Shown: piece by piece, positions 15,682-24,425 of the stretch
Layout: each line of letters begins with the position of its first letter
How positions within the stretch are numbered: the stretch's first letter is position 1
Source: Deltaproteobacteria bacterium
GTDB lineage: Bacteria; Desulfobacterota; Deferrisomatia; Deferrisomatales; JACRMM01
Direction: 5' to 3'
NCBI GenBank assembly: GCA_016214985.1
Contig: JACRMM010000061.1
Coordinates: 62,001-126,000 of the forward strand
Length of the DNA: 64,000 nt
Notes under the pieces: model-generated
Databases searched by the model: none
What the model was told of the DNA's origin: nothing
The model's input: only the letters and a program-made list of their open reading frames with translations
Made by a program: the position numbers and the translations under genes

Positions 15682-18261
15682 TTGACCGAACTGGAGCAGG
15701 TCGTTCTCGCAGCATTGATCCACGACGTGGGCAAGCTCCTCGAGCGGGGGGAGCTCCTGGGCGAGTACCGAGAGGACGAGGACCAGCAGCAGGTGGACTG
15801 CCGCCGAAACCGGGAGAAAGGGTACTACAGCCACAAGCACGTGCTGCACACCCGACGCTTCTGCGAGGTGCTGGCGGAGGTCGTGCCGGTGCTCCGGCCC
15901 GAGCAAGGCCAGCGCCGGGCCGGGGCGGACCAGCACTGGATCAATCTCGCCGCGCGCCACCACGTGGCGTCCACGCCCCTCGAGCACATCGTGAGCGTCG
16001 CCGACCACCTCTCGAGCTCGGAGCGCGAGCCGGGGACGGTCTACGAGAGGCACATCCACCAGCGCACTCCTCTGGAGCCGGTGCTGGAGCGCGTGTCGCT
16101 CTCGGGCACCCGCCGGGAGACCTGTCACCGCCAGCCGCTCGTCGAGCTCCTGGCCGACGGGTGCGGCGTATTTCCGCGGGCGGTGGGCGAGTTTCAGCCC
16201 CCGCTCACGCAAGACAGACAGGAGAGCGGCGCCTGGCTGAGCCCTGAGAGCCTCGTGGCCGACTACCGGAGGTTGGGCGAGGGGCTTCTTTCTCAGCTCG
16301 TCCGTCTTCCGCAGCCTGCGAGTGCCGGTCCCGAGGCCGTCCGCCCTCTCGTCCGCACGCTACTCGCCGTGTTCGAGAGATACCTCGTCAACGTGCCCTC
16401 GGCGACCAACGTGCCGCACCCCGACGTCTCGCTCTATGACCACATGAGGGTCACGGCGGCCATCGCCGAGGGCCTGTATCGGCACCACGAGAGCTGCGGA
16501 ACCCTGAACGCCATCGGGTCCGCTGGTTCCTCGGACGTGGCGAAGTGGCGCCTCGTGTGTGGGGATCTCTCGGGCATCCAGACCTTCATCTACCGCCTCA
16601 CCTCCAAGGGTGCGGCCAAGGGGCTTCGGGGCCGGTCGCTCTTCATTCAGCTCCTGTGCGACGGGGTGTCCGACTTCGTCCTGAGGCGGCTCGGACTCTT
16701 CGCCACGGCGCGGATCTACAGCTCCGGGGGCAAGTTCTACCTGCTCATCGCCGACTGCCAGGAGGCGGAGCTGCGCTCGGCGGCGGCTGAGGTCAACGCA
16801 TGGTTGCTCCGGGAGTTCGGCGGCGATCTTTCCCTAGGCCTCGGCGTGGCCGAGGTGCGGGAGGCCGACTTCGACAGCAGCCGGATGGGATCGTGCTGGA
16901 AGGAGGCCAACGAGGATCTCCTGTACGACCGGCTTCGGCGCTTCGGCGCCCTCATCGAGGGCGATCCACAGGCCTTCTTCAACCCTGAGCCGGTGAACCC
17001 CGACGGCGCCTGCCAGGTGTGCGGCCGAGACGACGCTGGCCCGGCGCTTCGGGGAGACGAGACGAGGGCGACCTGCGGCCGCTGCCGCGACCTCGAGCGG
17101 CTGGGGCAGTCCCTGGCGAGGGCCAAGCTCTTCTTTTGGGCCTGGGGCGAAGACCGCAAGACCGCGGCCTCGCGACTCAGGGAGAAGCCATTTTCCTTCG
17201 ACGGCCTCGACTGCGATCTCTACGTGCTCGAGGCCGAACCGGAGTTCGGGGTCGGAGACCGGCTGGAGAGCTCCCTCGCAGAGTGCCTGGGCGGGCCGGA
17301 CTGCTGCCGGGCTAACGCGCAGGGCTACGCCAGCGGATTCCGGCTGCTGGGACGCTGGGACCTGTCCAAGGAGTCGGGGACCTGGGAGTTCGACGAGTTC
17401 GCGGAGAACGCGCGGGGCGTCGAGCGCCTGGGCGTGCTGCGCATGGACGTGGACAACCTCGGGAAGGTCTTCGTCAAAGGCCTGAGGTTCCAGACCGCGG
17501 ACGGCGAGCCAGACGAGATCGCCTCCCTGTCGCGGGTGGCGACCTTGTCCCGGCAGCTGAACCTCTTCTTCTCGGGCTATCTCGGTCGGCTGCTCGAGCC
17601 CTACCCGCGGACCCAGATCATCTACTCTGGCGGCGACGACGTGTTCCTTCTGGGTTCCTGGGACGAGCTGCCCGACGTCGCCTGGGCCATTCGTCGGCAG
17701 TTCTCGCGGTACTGCGGGGGCAACCCTGCCTTCACGCTCTCAGGGGGCCTCGCGATGGTGGGGGGCAAGTACCCCATCTCCCGGGCCGCCAAGCTGGCGG
17801 GGGACGCGGAGCACGCGGCCAAGGCGACGCGTTGGCAGGGGAGGGAGAAGGACGCCGTTTCGCTCCTCGACACCCCCATTCCCTGGGCCGACTACGAGGC
17901 CGCGCTGGAGTTGCGGGACCGCATCCGGGGAGTCGCCGGGCAGCCGGGGGGCAAGGCGCTGCTCGGCCGTTTGCGCAGCGTGGTGCTGGCGCAGCAGGAG
18001 TTTCGGCGCCGGGGACTGGAGAAGCAGATGACCCTCGCGCAGATCCGCGAGCTCGCTCACTGGCAGCGGTGGCGGTGGCAGCTCGTATACGGCCTCAAGC
18101 GCCTGACAGGTCGACACAAGGAGTGGACCGACGACCTGCGGGCCATCGAGGAGGCCATCTTCACGAGCCGAGTGGGCGGGCGCGAGACCGCGCTGCCCGT
18201 ACTGGACTGGTTGCAGTTGCCCACCCGATGGGCGGAGTTCTTGACGCGGAAGGAGGACTGA
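15682..18261 (+). CDS. cas10: Type III-A signature protein Cas10/Csm1
   Basis: Cas10 is the large subunit that senses target RNA, synthesises cyclic oligoadenylate from ATP and may cut DNA. The 859-residue protein begins with an HD domain (AALIHDVGKLLERGE, H14-D15, and a later NLAARHHVAS), then a first Palm domain, a four-cysteine zinc ribbon (residues 444-476, CQVCGRDD and CGRCRD) and the second Palm with the catalytic GGDD at 650-653 (IIYSGGDDVFLLGS). All active residues are intact, so cyclase function is expected. The TTG start at 15682 is preceded by AAGGAGG. Length is normal for Csm1. Confidence 0.96.
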   Translation: MTELEQVVLAALIHDVGKLLERGELLGEYREDEDQQQVDCRRNREKGYYSHKHVLHTRRFCEVLAEVVPVLRPEQGQRRAGADQHWINLAARHHVASTPLEHIVSVADHLSSSEREPGTVYERHIHQRTPLEPVLERVSLSGTRRETCHRQPLVELLADGCGVFPRAVGEFQPPLTQDRQESGAWLSPESLVADYRRLGEGLLSQLVRLPQPASAGPEAVRPLVRTLLAVFERYLVNVPSATNVPHPDVSLYDHMRVTAAIAEGLYRHHESCGTLNAIGSAGSSDVAKWRLVCGDLSGIQTFIYRLTSKGAAKGLRGRSLFIQLLCDGVSDFVLRRLGLFATARIYSSGGKFYLLIADCQEAELRSAAAEVNAWLLREFGGDLSLGLGVAEVREADFDSSRMGSCWKEANEDLLYDRLRRFGALIEGDPQAFFNPEPVNPDGACQVCGRDDAGPALRGDETRATCGRCRDLERLGQSLARAKLFFWAWGEDRKTAASRLREKPFSFDGLDCDLYVLEAEPEFGVGDRLESSLAECLGGPDCCRANAQGYASGFRLLGRWDLSKESGTWEFDEFAENARGVERLGVLRMDVDNLGKVFVKGLRFQTADGEPDEIASLSRVATLSRQLNLFFSGYLGRLLEPYPRTQIIYSGGDDVFLLGSWDELPDVAWAIRRQFSRYCGGNPAFTLSGGLAMVGGKYPISRAAKLAGDAEHAAKATRWQGREKDAVSLLDTPIPWADYEAALELRDRIRGVAGQPGGKALLGRLRSVVLAQQEFRRRGLEKQMTLAQIRELAHWQRWRWQLVYGLKRLTGRHKEWTDDLRAIEEAIFTSRVGGRETALPVLDWLQLPTRWAEFLTRKED

Positions 18262-18262
18262 G

Positions 18263-18715
18263 ATGACCGACCAGAGACCGTCAAACTCGTATCAAGGCGG
18301 TGGTCGCGGGCGCGACGACGTGGCCCCGTTGCCCACGGCCGAGAAGATCAAGAGCTTCATGGCGCGGGACGACAGCGCCGCCGACATGGTGCACGAGACG
18401 GAGGCGCTGGGCAGGAGACTCCAACAGAATTACGTGACCACCTCGCAGATCCGTAACGCCTACGGCTCCATGAAGAAGATGGAGATGGCAGGCTGGGAGG
18501 GGGACAAGACGCTCCGGCAACTCCTGCTCATGAAGCCCAGACTCGCCTATGCGGCGAGCCGTCAGAAGGGCGTCGGCGACCTCAAGACGGTCCTGTCCCA
18601 CGCCATCGACGCCGTCGCCGAGGCTCCGGAGGCCCAGCGTCCGGCCCGGTTCGAGCGCTTCTGCCAGTTCTTCGAGGCCATTCTCGCCTACCACAAGGCC
18701 GCGGGAGGGAAGTAA
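18263..18715 (+). CDS. csm2: Csm2 (small subunit, Cas11)
   Basis: The 150-residue helical protein forms the inner filament of the Csm complex. A disordered Gly/Arg-rich N-terminus (SYQGGGRGRDD) precedes TTSQIRNAYGSMKKMEM and RQLLLMKPRLAYAASRQKG, the conserved core of Csm2, and a C-terminal helix RFERFCQFFEAILAYHKA. It begins one base after the cas10 stop and ends two bases before csm3, as in a tightly coupled operon. Confidence 0.92.
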   Translation: MTDQRPSNSYQGGGRGRDDVAPLPTAEKIKSFMARDDSAADMVHETEALGRRLQQNYVTTSQIRNAYGSMKKMEMAGWEGDKTLRQLLLMKPRLAYAASRQKGVGDLKTVLSHAIDAVAEAPEAQRPARFERFCQFFEAILAYHKAAGGK

Positions 18716-18717
18716 CC

Positions 18718-19488
18718 ATGACGGACACAGCCAACGGCACCATCAAGAGCAAGGTCTTCGTGCGCGGCACCCTGGTCGCGCAAACGGGGCTCCACATCGG
18801 GGGGAATTCGATCGGCATGGCCATCGGCGGCGCCGACGCGGTCGTGGTCCGAAACCCCCTCTCCAACGAGCCCTACATTCCGGGTTCTTCGCTGCGCGGC
18901 AAGATGCGGGCGCTCCTCGAGCGAGTCCGCGGGCCGGAGCGCGCGTCCAACGGGGAAGGCGGCTTCCGCATCACGTCCAAGGGTGACGCGTTGTGCGGAG
19001 AGGACCCCGAAACGAAGCTCGGGAGACTCTTCGGAGTCGCGGCGGAGAAGGGAGGGACGCCCACCCGCCTCATCGTCCGCGATGCGCCGCTCACTCGAGC
19101 GAGCGCCGAGCGTCTCAAGAACGCCCCGAACACCGACATGCCCATGACCGAGGTGAAGACCGAGGTGTGGATCGACCGGATCACCTCGGCCGCCAATCCG
19201 CGCCAGACGGAACGGGTGCCGGCCGGCGCGGAGTTCGAGTTCGAGCTGATCCTCACCCTGGTGGGCGACGACGACACGGACGAGTACCTGGGCCTCGTGT
19301 ACGAGGGACTTCGGCTCCTGCAGGCCGACGCCCTCGGCGGCAAGGGCTCTCGGGGGTATGGTCAGGTGAAGTTCACGGTAAGGGAGGTCGTCGAGCGCAC
19401 CGCCGCGAGCTACGCGTCCGGGGTGCCCGCCGCCCCGCTCGCCGGTCACGAGATCCCGGCGGAGTTCACCCTGGCCGCGGCGGGGTGA
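18718..19488 (+). CDS. csm3: Csm3 (backbone RAMP, target RNA nuclease)
   Basis: Csm3 forms the complex backbone and cuts target RNA every six bases. The 256-residue protein shows TLVAQTGLHIGGNSIGMA, an acidic residue in IGGADAVVVRNPLSN at the place of the catalytic Asp of known Csm3 proteins, the PYIPGSSLRGKMRALLERV motif and the Gly-rich loop DALGGKGSRGYGQVKF. Target cleavage is therefore expected to be intact. Confidence 0.95.
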   Translation: MTDTANGTIKSKVFVRGTLVAQTGLHIGGNSIGMAIGGADAVVVRNPLSNEPYIPGSSLRGKMRALLERVRGPERASNGEGGFRITSKGDALCGEDPETKLGRLFGVAAEKGGTPTRLIVRDAPLTRASAERLKNAPNTDMPMTEVKTEVWIDRITSAANPRQTERVPAGAEFEFELILTLVGDDDTDEYLGLVYEGLRLLQADALGGKGSRGYGQVKFTVREVVERTAASYASGVPAAPLAGHEIPAEFTLAAAG

Positions 19489-19492
19489 CCCC

Positions 19493-20476
19493 ATGCCTGC
19501 CTACTGCCTGAAGTTCAGCGCGCCGCTCCACGTGGACAGTCAGGGGACGAGCTTCTACGAGGCCGCGGACCCGTTCGTCCGGTCCGACACGCTGAGTGCC
19601 GCCGTCCTCTCCGCCTGGGCGCAGCTCGACCCTCAAGGCGCCGAGGAGCGGGCCGCGGAGCCTCCATTCCTCCTGTCGTCCGCGTTTCCTTTCTTCCGGG
19701 AGCTCCGGTTCCTACCGCGTCCCGTGGTTTCCAAGGCCCTGCCGCTGCCTGAAGACCGGCTGGACGAGGCCAAGAGCCTCAAGAAGGTCCGCTGGCTGGA
19801 CTGGGACCTCTGGTGCCGCGCCGTGCTCGGCGACCTCACCTGGACGGAGCCTGCCAACCGCCGGGACCTGCCGGGTGGCCTGGCCGTGTACGCGCCCAAG
19901 GCTCAAGAGCTCCCCTTCGCCGGGGAGGGGTTTCACGTCTGGAGAGAAGAGGAGCGGCCCCGCATCGCCGTGGAGCGAGGCGGCGGGCATGCCGCCGACA
20001 AGATGCTCTTCTACTTCACGCGCATCCACTATCAGCGCGACGGCGGCCTCTACTTCCTGGCTCGATTCCCTGACGCGAGAGCCCAAGGGGGCTTCGAGGC
20101 GGCCCTCTCCTGGCTCGCGGACAGTGGGCTCGGCGCCGACCGCTCCAACGGTCACGGGCTCTTCACGTGGGAGCCGGACCGCGCCTTCGACCTGCCGGCG
20201 CCCACGCCCGAGGGGAGCGGCCTCTTGCTATCGCTCGCCAATCCGGCGCCCAACGACACGGTATCCGGCTGGCTCGACGGTGCAGCCTTCGAGGTGGTGG
20301 AGAGAGGAGGGTGGGTCTCGGGCAGTTCACTCCGGAGGAACCCAGTGCGCATGTTCGCCGAGGGCAGCAGCTTCCGGCGGCCCCTGGAGGGGCGCGTCCT
20401 CGAGGTGGGCAGGCATCCCGCGGGGCACCCGGTGTTCCGAGATGGTCGGGGCTTCTTCGTCGGAACGGGAGGGTAG
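19493..20476 (+). CDS. csm4: Csm4 (RAMP capping the crRNA 5' end)
   Basis: Csm4 binds the crRNA tag and Cas10. The 327-residue RAMP protein starts with CLKFSAPLHVDSQGTSFYEA and RSDTLSAAVLSAWAQL, and contains the usual late Gly-rich loop GADRSNGHGLFTWEPD. The C-terminal SGSSLRRNPVRMFAEGSSF is also a family feature. ATG 19493 follows GGGTGACCCC and lies four bases after csm3; length is in the normal range. Confidence 0.9.
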   Translation: MPAYCLKFSAPLHVDSQGTSFYEAADPFVRSDTLSAAVLSAWAQLDPQGAEERAAEPPFLLSSAFPFFRELRFLPRPVVSKALPLPEDRLDEAKSLKKVRWLDWDLWCRAVLGDLTWTEPANRRDLPGGLAVYAPKAQELPFAGEGFHVWREEERPRIAVERGGGHAADKMLFYFTRIHYQRDGGLYFLARFPDARAQGGFEAALSWLADSGLGADRSNGHGLFTWEPDRAFDLPAPTPEGSGLLLSLANPAPNDTVSGWLDGAAFEVVERGGWVSGSSLRRNPVRMFAEGSSFRRPLEGRVLEVGRHPAGHPVFRDGRGFFVGTGG

Positions 20477-20479
20477 GAC

Positions 20480-22087
20480 ATGGCCAGGCAAGGAACCGAG
20501 TCGTGGCAGCTCTGTGTCGAGGTGCTCACGCCGTTGCACGTGGGCAGCGGCTTCACCCTGCTCAGGGACAACGACTTCGTCCTTCGGGAGGGCGTGCCCT
20601 TCGTCGTGGACCTCAACCGCACCCTGTCGGAGCTGGCCTCGGGCGACACGGACCTGACCGCCGTGGTGGGGCCCGGTGCCCGTTTGACCGACTTGGTGAG
20701 GGTTTGCGGCGAAGACTACGGGTACCCGCTCCCGCTCTTCGGCGGTATCGACGCGGACAAGGTGCGCGGCACCACCGAGGTCCGGGGGCACCTCAAGGAC
20801 GCCTTCTTCCGGCCCTGCCTGCCAGGGTCGTCGCTCAAGGGAGCGATCCGGACGGCGATCTTGGCCACAGCGGTGAAGCAGGCCGGTGCCAACGTTCAGA
20901 CGCTGCTCCCGGGCCCGGAGCACACGAAAGCGCAGTTCGCGGCGCAAGGGCTGACAGAAGGCGTCTTCTCTCCCGGCGCTCCGAGGGGCAAGACCCCGAA
21001 TCGCGACGTTCTCCGTGCCTTGCACATCGGCGACGCCCTCTTCGACGTGGGGGAACTCCAACTCGTCGACGTCCGGTGGATGAACCTGAGGGCCAACGGC
21101 TGGGGCTGGCGGGAGATGGGTGGTGCCAAGAGAACCCTGGACTCGTGGCGAGAGGCCAACGGCCTCGTGAGCGAGGCGCTGCCCCCGGGCGTTCAAGCGT
21201 CGTTCGCGCTGCAGGTCGACCGGTTCCTCACGAGCGACCCGCTCGCGCGGCGCACGCTCGGGTGGGAGACCGCGGCCGTCGGCATCCTGTCGGCGCTCAC
21301 GTCCTTCACCTCGCTGCGCGACCTCCTGAACGCCTATGCCCGCCGGAGACTCGGAGCAGAGCTGTCCTTCTTTGAGGTCCACGGCGTGGGCGGCGCGGCG
21401 GCGGAGTGCAAACGACTCCTGGCCGAGATGGCGAGCACGCCGGAAGCAGCCTTCGTGCGGGTCGGCTGGGGCAACGGCTGGGCGGGCATGACGGGCGACT
21501 GGATGGACGCCGCGACCGTACAGCGGATGCGCGCCCAGTACCGAAATCTCGGGAAGACCGGAGTGCCGACCTTCCCCAAGACCCGCCGTCTGGTGGTCCG
21601 GGGTTCCGAGCCGTGCCTGCCCCTCGGCTGGGTTCGCCTCCACACGCCCGAGAAGTCCCGTAAGCGGACCGAGGCGCTGCGAGCGCAGGCGGGGGAGCGT
21701 CGAGCGGTCGAGCTACGTCAGAGGGAGGACGAGGAACGGCGGGCGGAGGAGCGTCGGGCGGTGGAGCGGCGCCAGAGGGAGGAGGAAGTGGGGCGCGAGG
21801 AGGCGTTGACTCGAGCCGCGGCGGCCGAGGCCGCGCTCTTGCCGGAGGATCGGATGCTGCGCGAACTCAAGACACTGATCGACCGAGCGTCACCCGACGA
21901 CAAGAAGCCTGGCGGTCCCTTGGCGAGCGCCTTGAACCTGGCTCTTCAGGGTGCGGCGGACTGGCCCGCCGACCAGCGCCATGCCCTTGCGGATCTCGCC
22001 GAGGCCATCTGGAACGTCATCGGCTGGGGCAAGGCCGAGAAGAAGACGGACAAGCAGTCCCGCCTCGCGAAGCTCCGCGAATCCTAG
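20480..22087 (+). CDS. csm5: Csm5 (RAMP) with long charged C-terminal extension
   Basis: Csm5 caps the 3' end of the complex. Residues 1-390 have the family features: VEVLTPLHVGSGFTLLRDND, GTTEVRGHLKDAFFRPCLPG with SSLKGAIRTAILATA, and a Gly-rich WGNGWAGMTGDWM. The product is 535 residues, longer than usual, because residues from about 395 form a Glu/Arg-rich coiled coil (RRAVELRQREDEERRAEER) followed by a small helical domain (LASALNLALQGAADW, then ALADLAEAIWNVIGWG). The extension is not a known Csm5 part and could recruit a trimming nuclease or an ancillary protein. It ends 92 bases before a strong hairpin. Confidence 0.9.
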   Translation: MARQGTESWQLCVEVLTPLHVGSGFTLLRDNDFVLREGVPFVVDLNRTLSELASGDTDLTAVVGPGARLTDLVRVCGEDYGYPLPLFGGIDADKVRGTTEVRGHLKDAFFRPCLPGSSLKGAIRTAILATAVKQAGANVQTLLPGPEHTKAQFAAQGLTEGVFSPGAPRGKTPNRDVLRALHIGDALFDVGELQLVDVRWMNLRANGWGWREMGGAKRTLDSWREANGLVSEALPPGVQASFALQVDRFLTSDPLARRTLGWETAAVGILSALTSFTSLRDLLNAYARRRLGAELSFFEVHGVGGAAAECKRLLAEMASTPEAAFVRVGWGNGWAGMTGDWMDAATVQRMRAQYRNLGKTGVPTFPKTRRLVVRGSEPCLPLGWVRLHTPEKSRKRTEALRAQAGERRAVELRQREDEERRAEERRAVERRQREEEVGREEALTRAAAAEAALLPEDRMLRELKTLIDRASPDDKKPGGPLASALNLALQGAADWPADQRHALADLAEAIWNVIGWGKAEKKTDKQSRLAKLRES

Positions 22088-22178
22088 CTGCCGTCCCTGG
22101 GAAGGGGATGCCTCTCGTTCCTCCGGTGTCTCGGTCGGCGGGCAGCTACTTCCCTCTGCCTGCTGCACCCTCACCTCA

Positions 22179-22210
22179 ACCCCGGCAACGTCGAGCAACG
22201 TTGCCGGGGT
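22179..22210. terminator. Strong hairpin between csm5 and the adaptation genes
   Basis: A perfect 13-bp inverted repeat (ACCCCGGCAACGT and its complement) with the six-base loop CGAGCA is followed by ATTCTCTTCTTCG, a T-rich tail. It separates the interference operon from cas2-cas1. An extended -10-like TGCTAGGGT follows at 22231-22239 without a good -35. Confidence 0.7.
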
Positions 22211-22316
22211 ATTCTCTTCTTCGCCCCGGATGCTAGGGTCGGTTTCCGTGCTCTCAGGTGGTCTTGGGGGCGGGCACTGGCCCGGCCGGTGATCGGGCTC
22301 TGATTTGGAGGTGGCC

Positions 22317-22601
22317 GTGCACCGCGACCTCTATCTAGTTGCCTACGACATCCGAGACGAGCGTCGACTCCACCGGGTCCACGAGTTCGTGGTGGGCTAT
22401 GCGACGGGCGGACAGAAGTCCGTCTACGAGTGCTTCCTCACCGAGGCGGAGCGCCGCGAGATCGAGGAGGGGCTGGCCGCCCTCATGGACCTCTCGAAAG
22501 ACCGGGCCCACCTGCTCCACCTGCGCACCAACTGTGCGGTGACCAAGCTGGGCGTCGCCGTGCGTCCCCAAAATCCGACGTTCTACTTCGTCGGAGGGTG
22601 A
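22317..22601 (+). CDS. cas2: Cas2, first copy
   Basis: Cas2 bridges Cas1 dimers in the integration complex. The 94-residue protein has the canonical first strand LYLVAYDIRDERRLHRVHEF, with the conserved Asp after YDI, and a ferredoxin-like fold ending in a C-terminal strand (NPTFYFVGG). GTG 22317 is chosen because GGAGG lies six bases before it; the frame could begin at TTG 22305. It starts the four-gene adaptation module and ends seven bases before the first cas1. Confidence 0.93.
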   Translation: MHRDLYLVAYDIRDERRLHRVHEFVVGYATGGQKSVYECFLTEAERREIEEGLAALMDLSKDRAHLLHLRTNCAVTKLGVAVRPQNPTFYFVGG

Positions 22602-22608
22602 GCTTGCC

Positions 22609-23622
22609 ATGGGCAGCCTCTACATCGACAGCCGCGTCCAGGAAGTCCGTGCCGACGGCCAGAGCCTCACGCTCTACGCCGGTGGCCGATTGGAGGGCCG
22701 CGTCCCGGCGATCCCCCTGGAAAGGGTGCTGATCCAGGGCGGCGTGCTCGTCGACACGCGCGCGCTTCACCTGCTTGCGGGTCAGGGGGTTGAAGTGCTG
22801 CTGGTCTCCGGCCGGCACGGCCGATGGCGGGCCACGGTGATCGGCCCGGAGCACAGCCACGCGGCGCTGCGGGTAGCACAGGTCGTGGTTCACCTCGACG
22901 CGGCCCGAAGGCTCGTGTTCGCGCGGCGCTGGGTGGAAGCGAAGCTCGCGGGGCAGGCGGTGAATGTCGCGGCTTGGAAAGAGATGCACCCTCGGAACCG
23001 GGCTCCGCTGATCGATGCAACGGTTGCCCTCGACCGAGCCCTTATAGGATCGGCCGAGGCCGACGCCGAGTCGCTGAGGGGTCTGGAGGGTGCCGCGGCC
23101 CGGGCCTACTTCGGCGCGCTGCAGGCGGTCCTGCCCCCGGCCTACGGCTTTCGAGGCCGCAACCGCCGGCCGCCCCTCGACCCGGTGAACGCGCTCTTAA
23201 GCCTAACCTACACACTTCTCCACGGCGAGTGGGCGGGCCTCCTGCGGGGGGCCGGCTTCGATCCGCACGTGGGGTTCTTCCACAGCCTGGAGTACGGGCG
23301 CGAGTCGCTCGCCTCCGACCTCGTGGAGCCGTGCCGGCCTGTCGCCGACCGCTGGGTCGTCGACCTCGTCAAGACCGGCACGCTTCGGCCCCGTGATTTC
23401 GCGATGGGCGGGGAAAGGGCGGGGTGCTGGCTCCGGAAGGACGCACGGGCGCGCTACTACATGGCATACGAGACCTGGGCCGTGCCCCTGCGGCACGGGT
23501 GGAGGACCGAGGCCTATGCTCTGGCCCGGGAGGTCCTCAGGGAGGACGGGGATGGGCAGCCTGTACCTGACGGAGTCGAAGACGGTCACGGTGCGAGTGG
23601 AGGGGGCGAGCCTGCGGATTGA
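22609..23622 (+). CDS. cas1: Cas1 integrase, catalytically intact copy
   Basis: Cas1 inserts new spacers at the leader end of the array. The 337-residue protein has the N-terminal beta domain (MGSLYIDSRVQEVRADGQSL, ERVLIQGGVLVDTRAL) and the helical catalytic domain. Metal-binding residues are E160 (LRGLEGAAARAYFGAL), H225 (GFDPHVGFFHSLEYGR) and E240 (SDLVEPCRPVADR), the expected E-H-E set. Its last 71 bases overlap the start of the second cas1-like gene in another frame, so the two are translationally linked. The C-terminal 25 residues encoded in the overlap are Gly/Asp-rich and probably unstructured. Confidence 0.95.
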   Translation: MGSLYIDSRVQEVRADGQSLTLYAGGRLEGRVPAIPLERVLIQGGVLVDTRALHLLAGQGVEVLLVSGRHGRWRATVIGPEHSHAALRVAQVVVHLDAARRLVFARRWVEAKLAGQAVNVAAWKEMHPRNRAPLIDATVALDRALIGSAEADAESLRGLEGAAARAYFGALQAVLPPAYGFRGRNRRPPLDPVNALLSLTYTLLHGEWAGLLRGAGFDPHVGFFHSLEYGRESLASDLVEPCRPVADRWVVDLVKTGTLRPRDFAMGGERAGCWLRKDARARYYMAYETWAVPLRHGWRTEAYALAREVLREDGDGQPVPDGVEDGHGASGGGEPAD

Positions 23623-24424
23623 GGAGCAGGGTTGTCCCCATTTGTACGTTCCTGCGCGGCGCGTGGAACGTGCCGTCGTGTGGGGAGGGGTACTCCTGGA
23701 CACGGCTGCGCTGACCCTGCTGCTCTCGCACGGCGCCCCAATTTGCTTTGCGGCCAGAGACGGCCGGCTGCTCGGTGTCGCCTGGCCCCCCTTGAGCCCA
23801 GCAGCCGGTGGGGCGGCCCTGTTGGAGCGCCGCCGCGCCGACCCGGAGTGGGTGACGGCGTACCGCTCCCTGCTCGACGCCGAGGTGCGCCGAGCGCGCC
23901 TGGGGCTCGTCCGCAGCCTCGACGCCACCGTCTGGTCCCGTTGGCGCGACCGGGGGTTTCGGGGGAAAGACTGGGAGGCCTGGCGCCAGCGTGCCTTCTC
24001 CAGTGCCGGCCCAGAGCTGGACGCCGCGTGGCGGTACTTGAAGACCCTCCTCCTGGGTGCGGTCAGCGGCTGGCTCCTGAGCGAGGGGTTCGACCCTCAT
24101 CGCGGTGTCTTGGACGCGAAGGTGCGGTTGGGGCTCGTCAAGGAGTTCGTCCAGCCCCTCACCCCTTGGATTGACGGTGCCGCGCTGTGGGGTCAAAGAT
24201 CCGGTGTCCTCGCACGGGGGACTTGGATCGGACAACGGGGGGAAATCGAGCTGACACCTGCGGGGGTGAGGCGCTGGACCGCGCGCTTCGAGGCAGAACT
24301 GGCTTGGCTGGAGCGCGATGTTCGAAGGCGGATCGACGAAGTCGTGGTCCTGGCCAGAGACTGGCAGCCGGAGCCGGTCCGCCCAGTCTCCAACAGTGGT
24401 TCCCGCCCGATCCGGAGGGTGTAG
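23552..24424 (+). CDS. Cas1 paralogue lacking catalytic residues
   Basis: This 290-residue protein starts at ATG 23552 inside the end of cas1, preceded by GGAGGACGGG. It aligns with Cas1 throughout: MGSLYLTESKTVTVRVEGAS and ERAVVWGGVLLDTAALTLLL match the beta domain, and SGWLLSEGFDPHRGVLDAK with VKEFVQPLTPWIDG match the catalytic domain. At the catalytic positions the His is D188 (GVLD instead of GFFH) and the second Glu is Q201 (FVQP instead of LVEP). The helix that carries the first Glu is shortened and has no evident counterpart. It should be unable to integrate DNA. Conservation of fold and tight coupling suggest a structural partner of Cas1 rather than a pseudogene. Confidence 0.82.
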   Translation: MGSLYLTESKTVTVRVEGASLRIEEQGCPHLYVPARRVERAVVWGGVLLDTAALTLLLSHGAPICFAARDGRLLGVAWPPLSPAAGGAALLERRRADPEWVTAYRSLLDAEVRRARLGLVRSLDATVWSRWRDRGFRGKDWEAWRQRAFSSAGPELDAAWRYLKTLLLGAVSGWLLSEGFDPHRGVLDAKVRLGLVKEFVQPLTPWIDGAALWGQRSGVLARGTWIGQRGEIELTPAGVRRWTARFEAELAWLERDVRRRIDEVVVLARDWQPEPVRPVSNSGSRPIRRV

Positions 24425-24425
24425 A

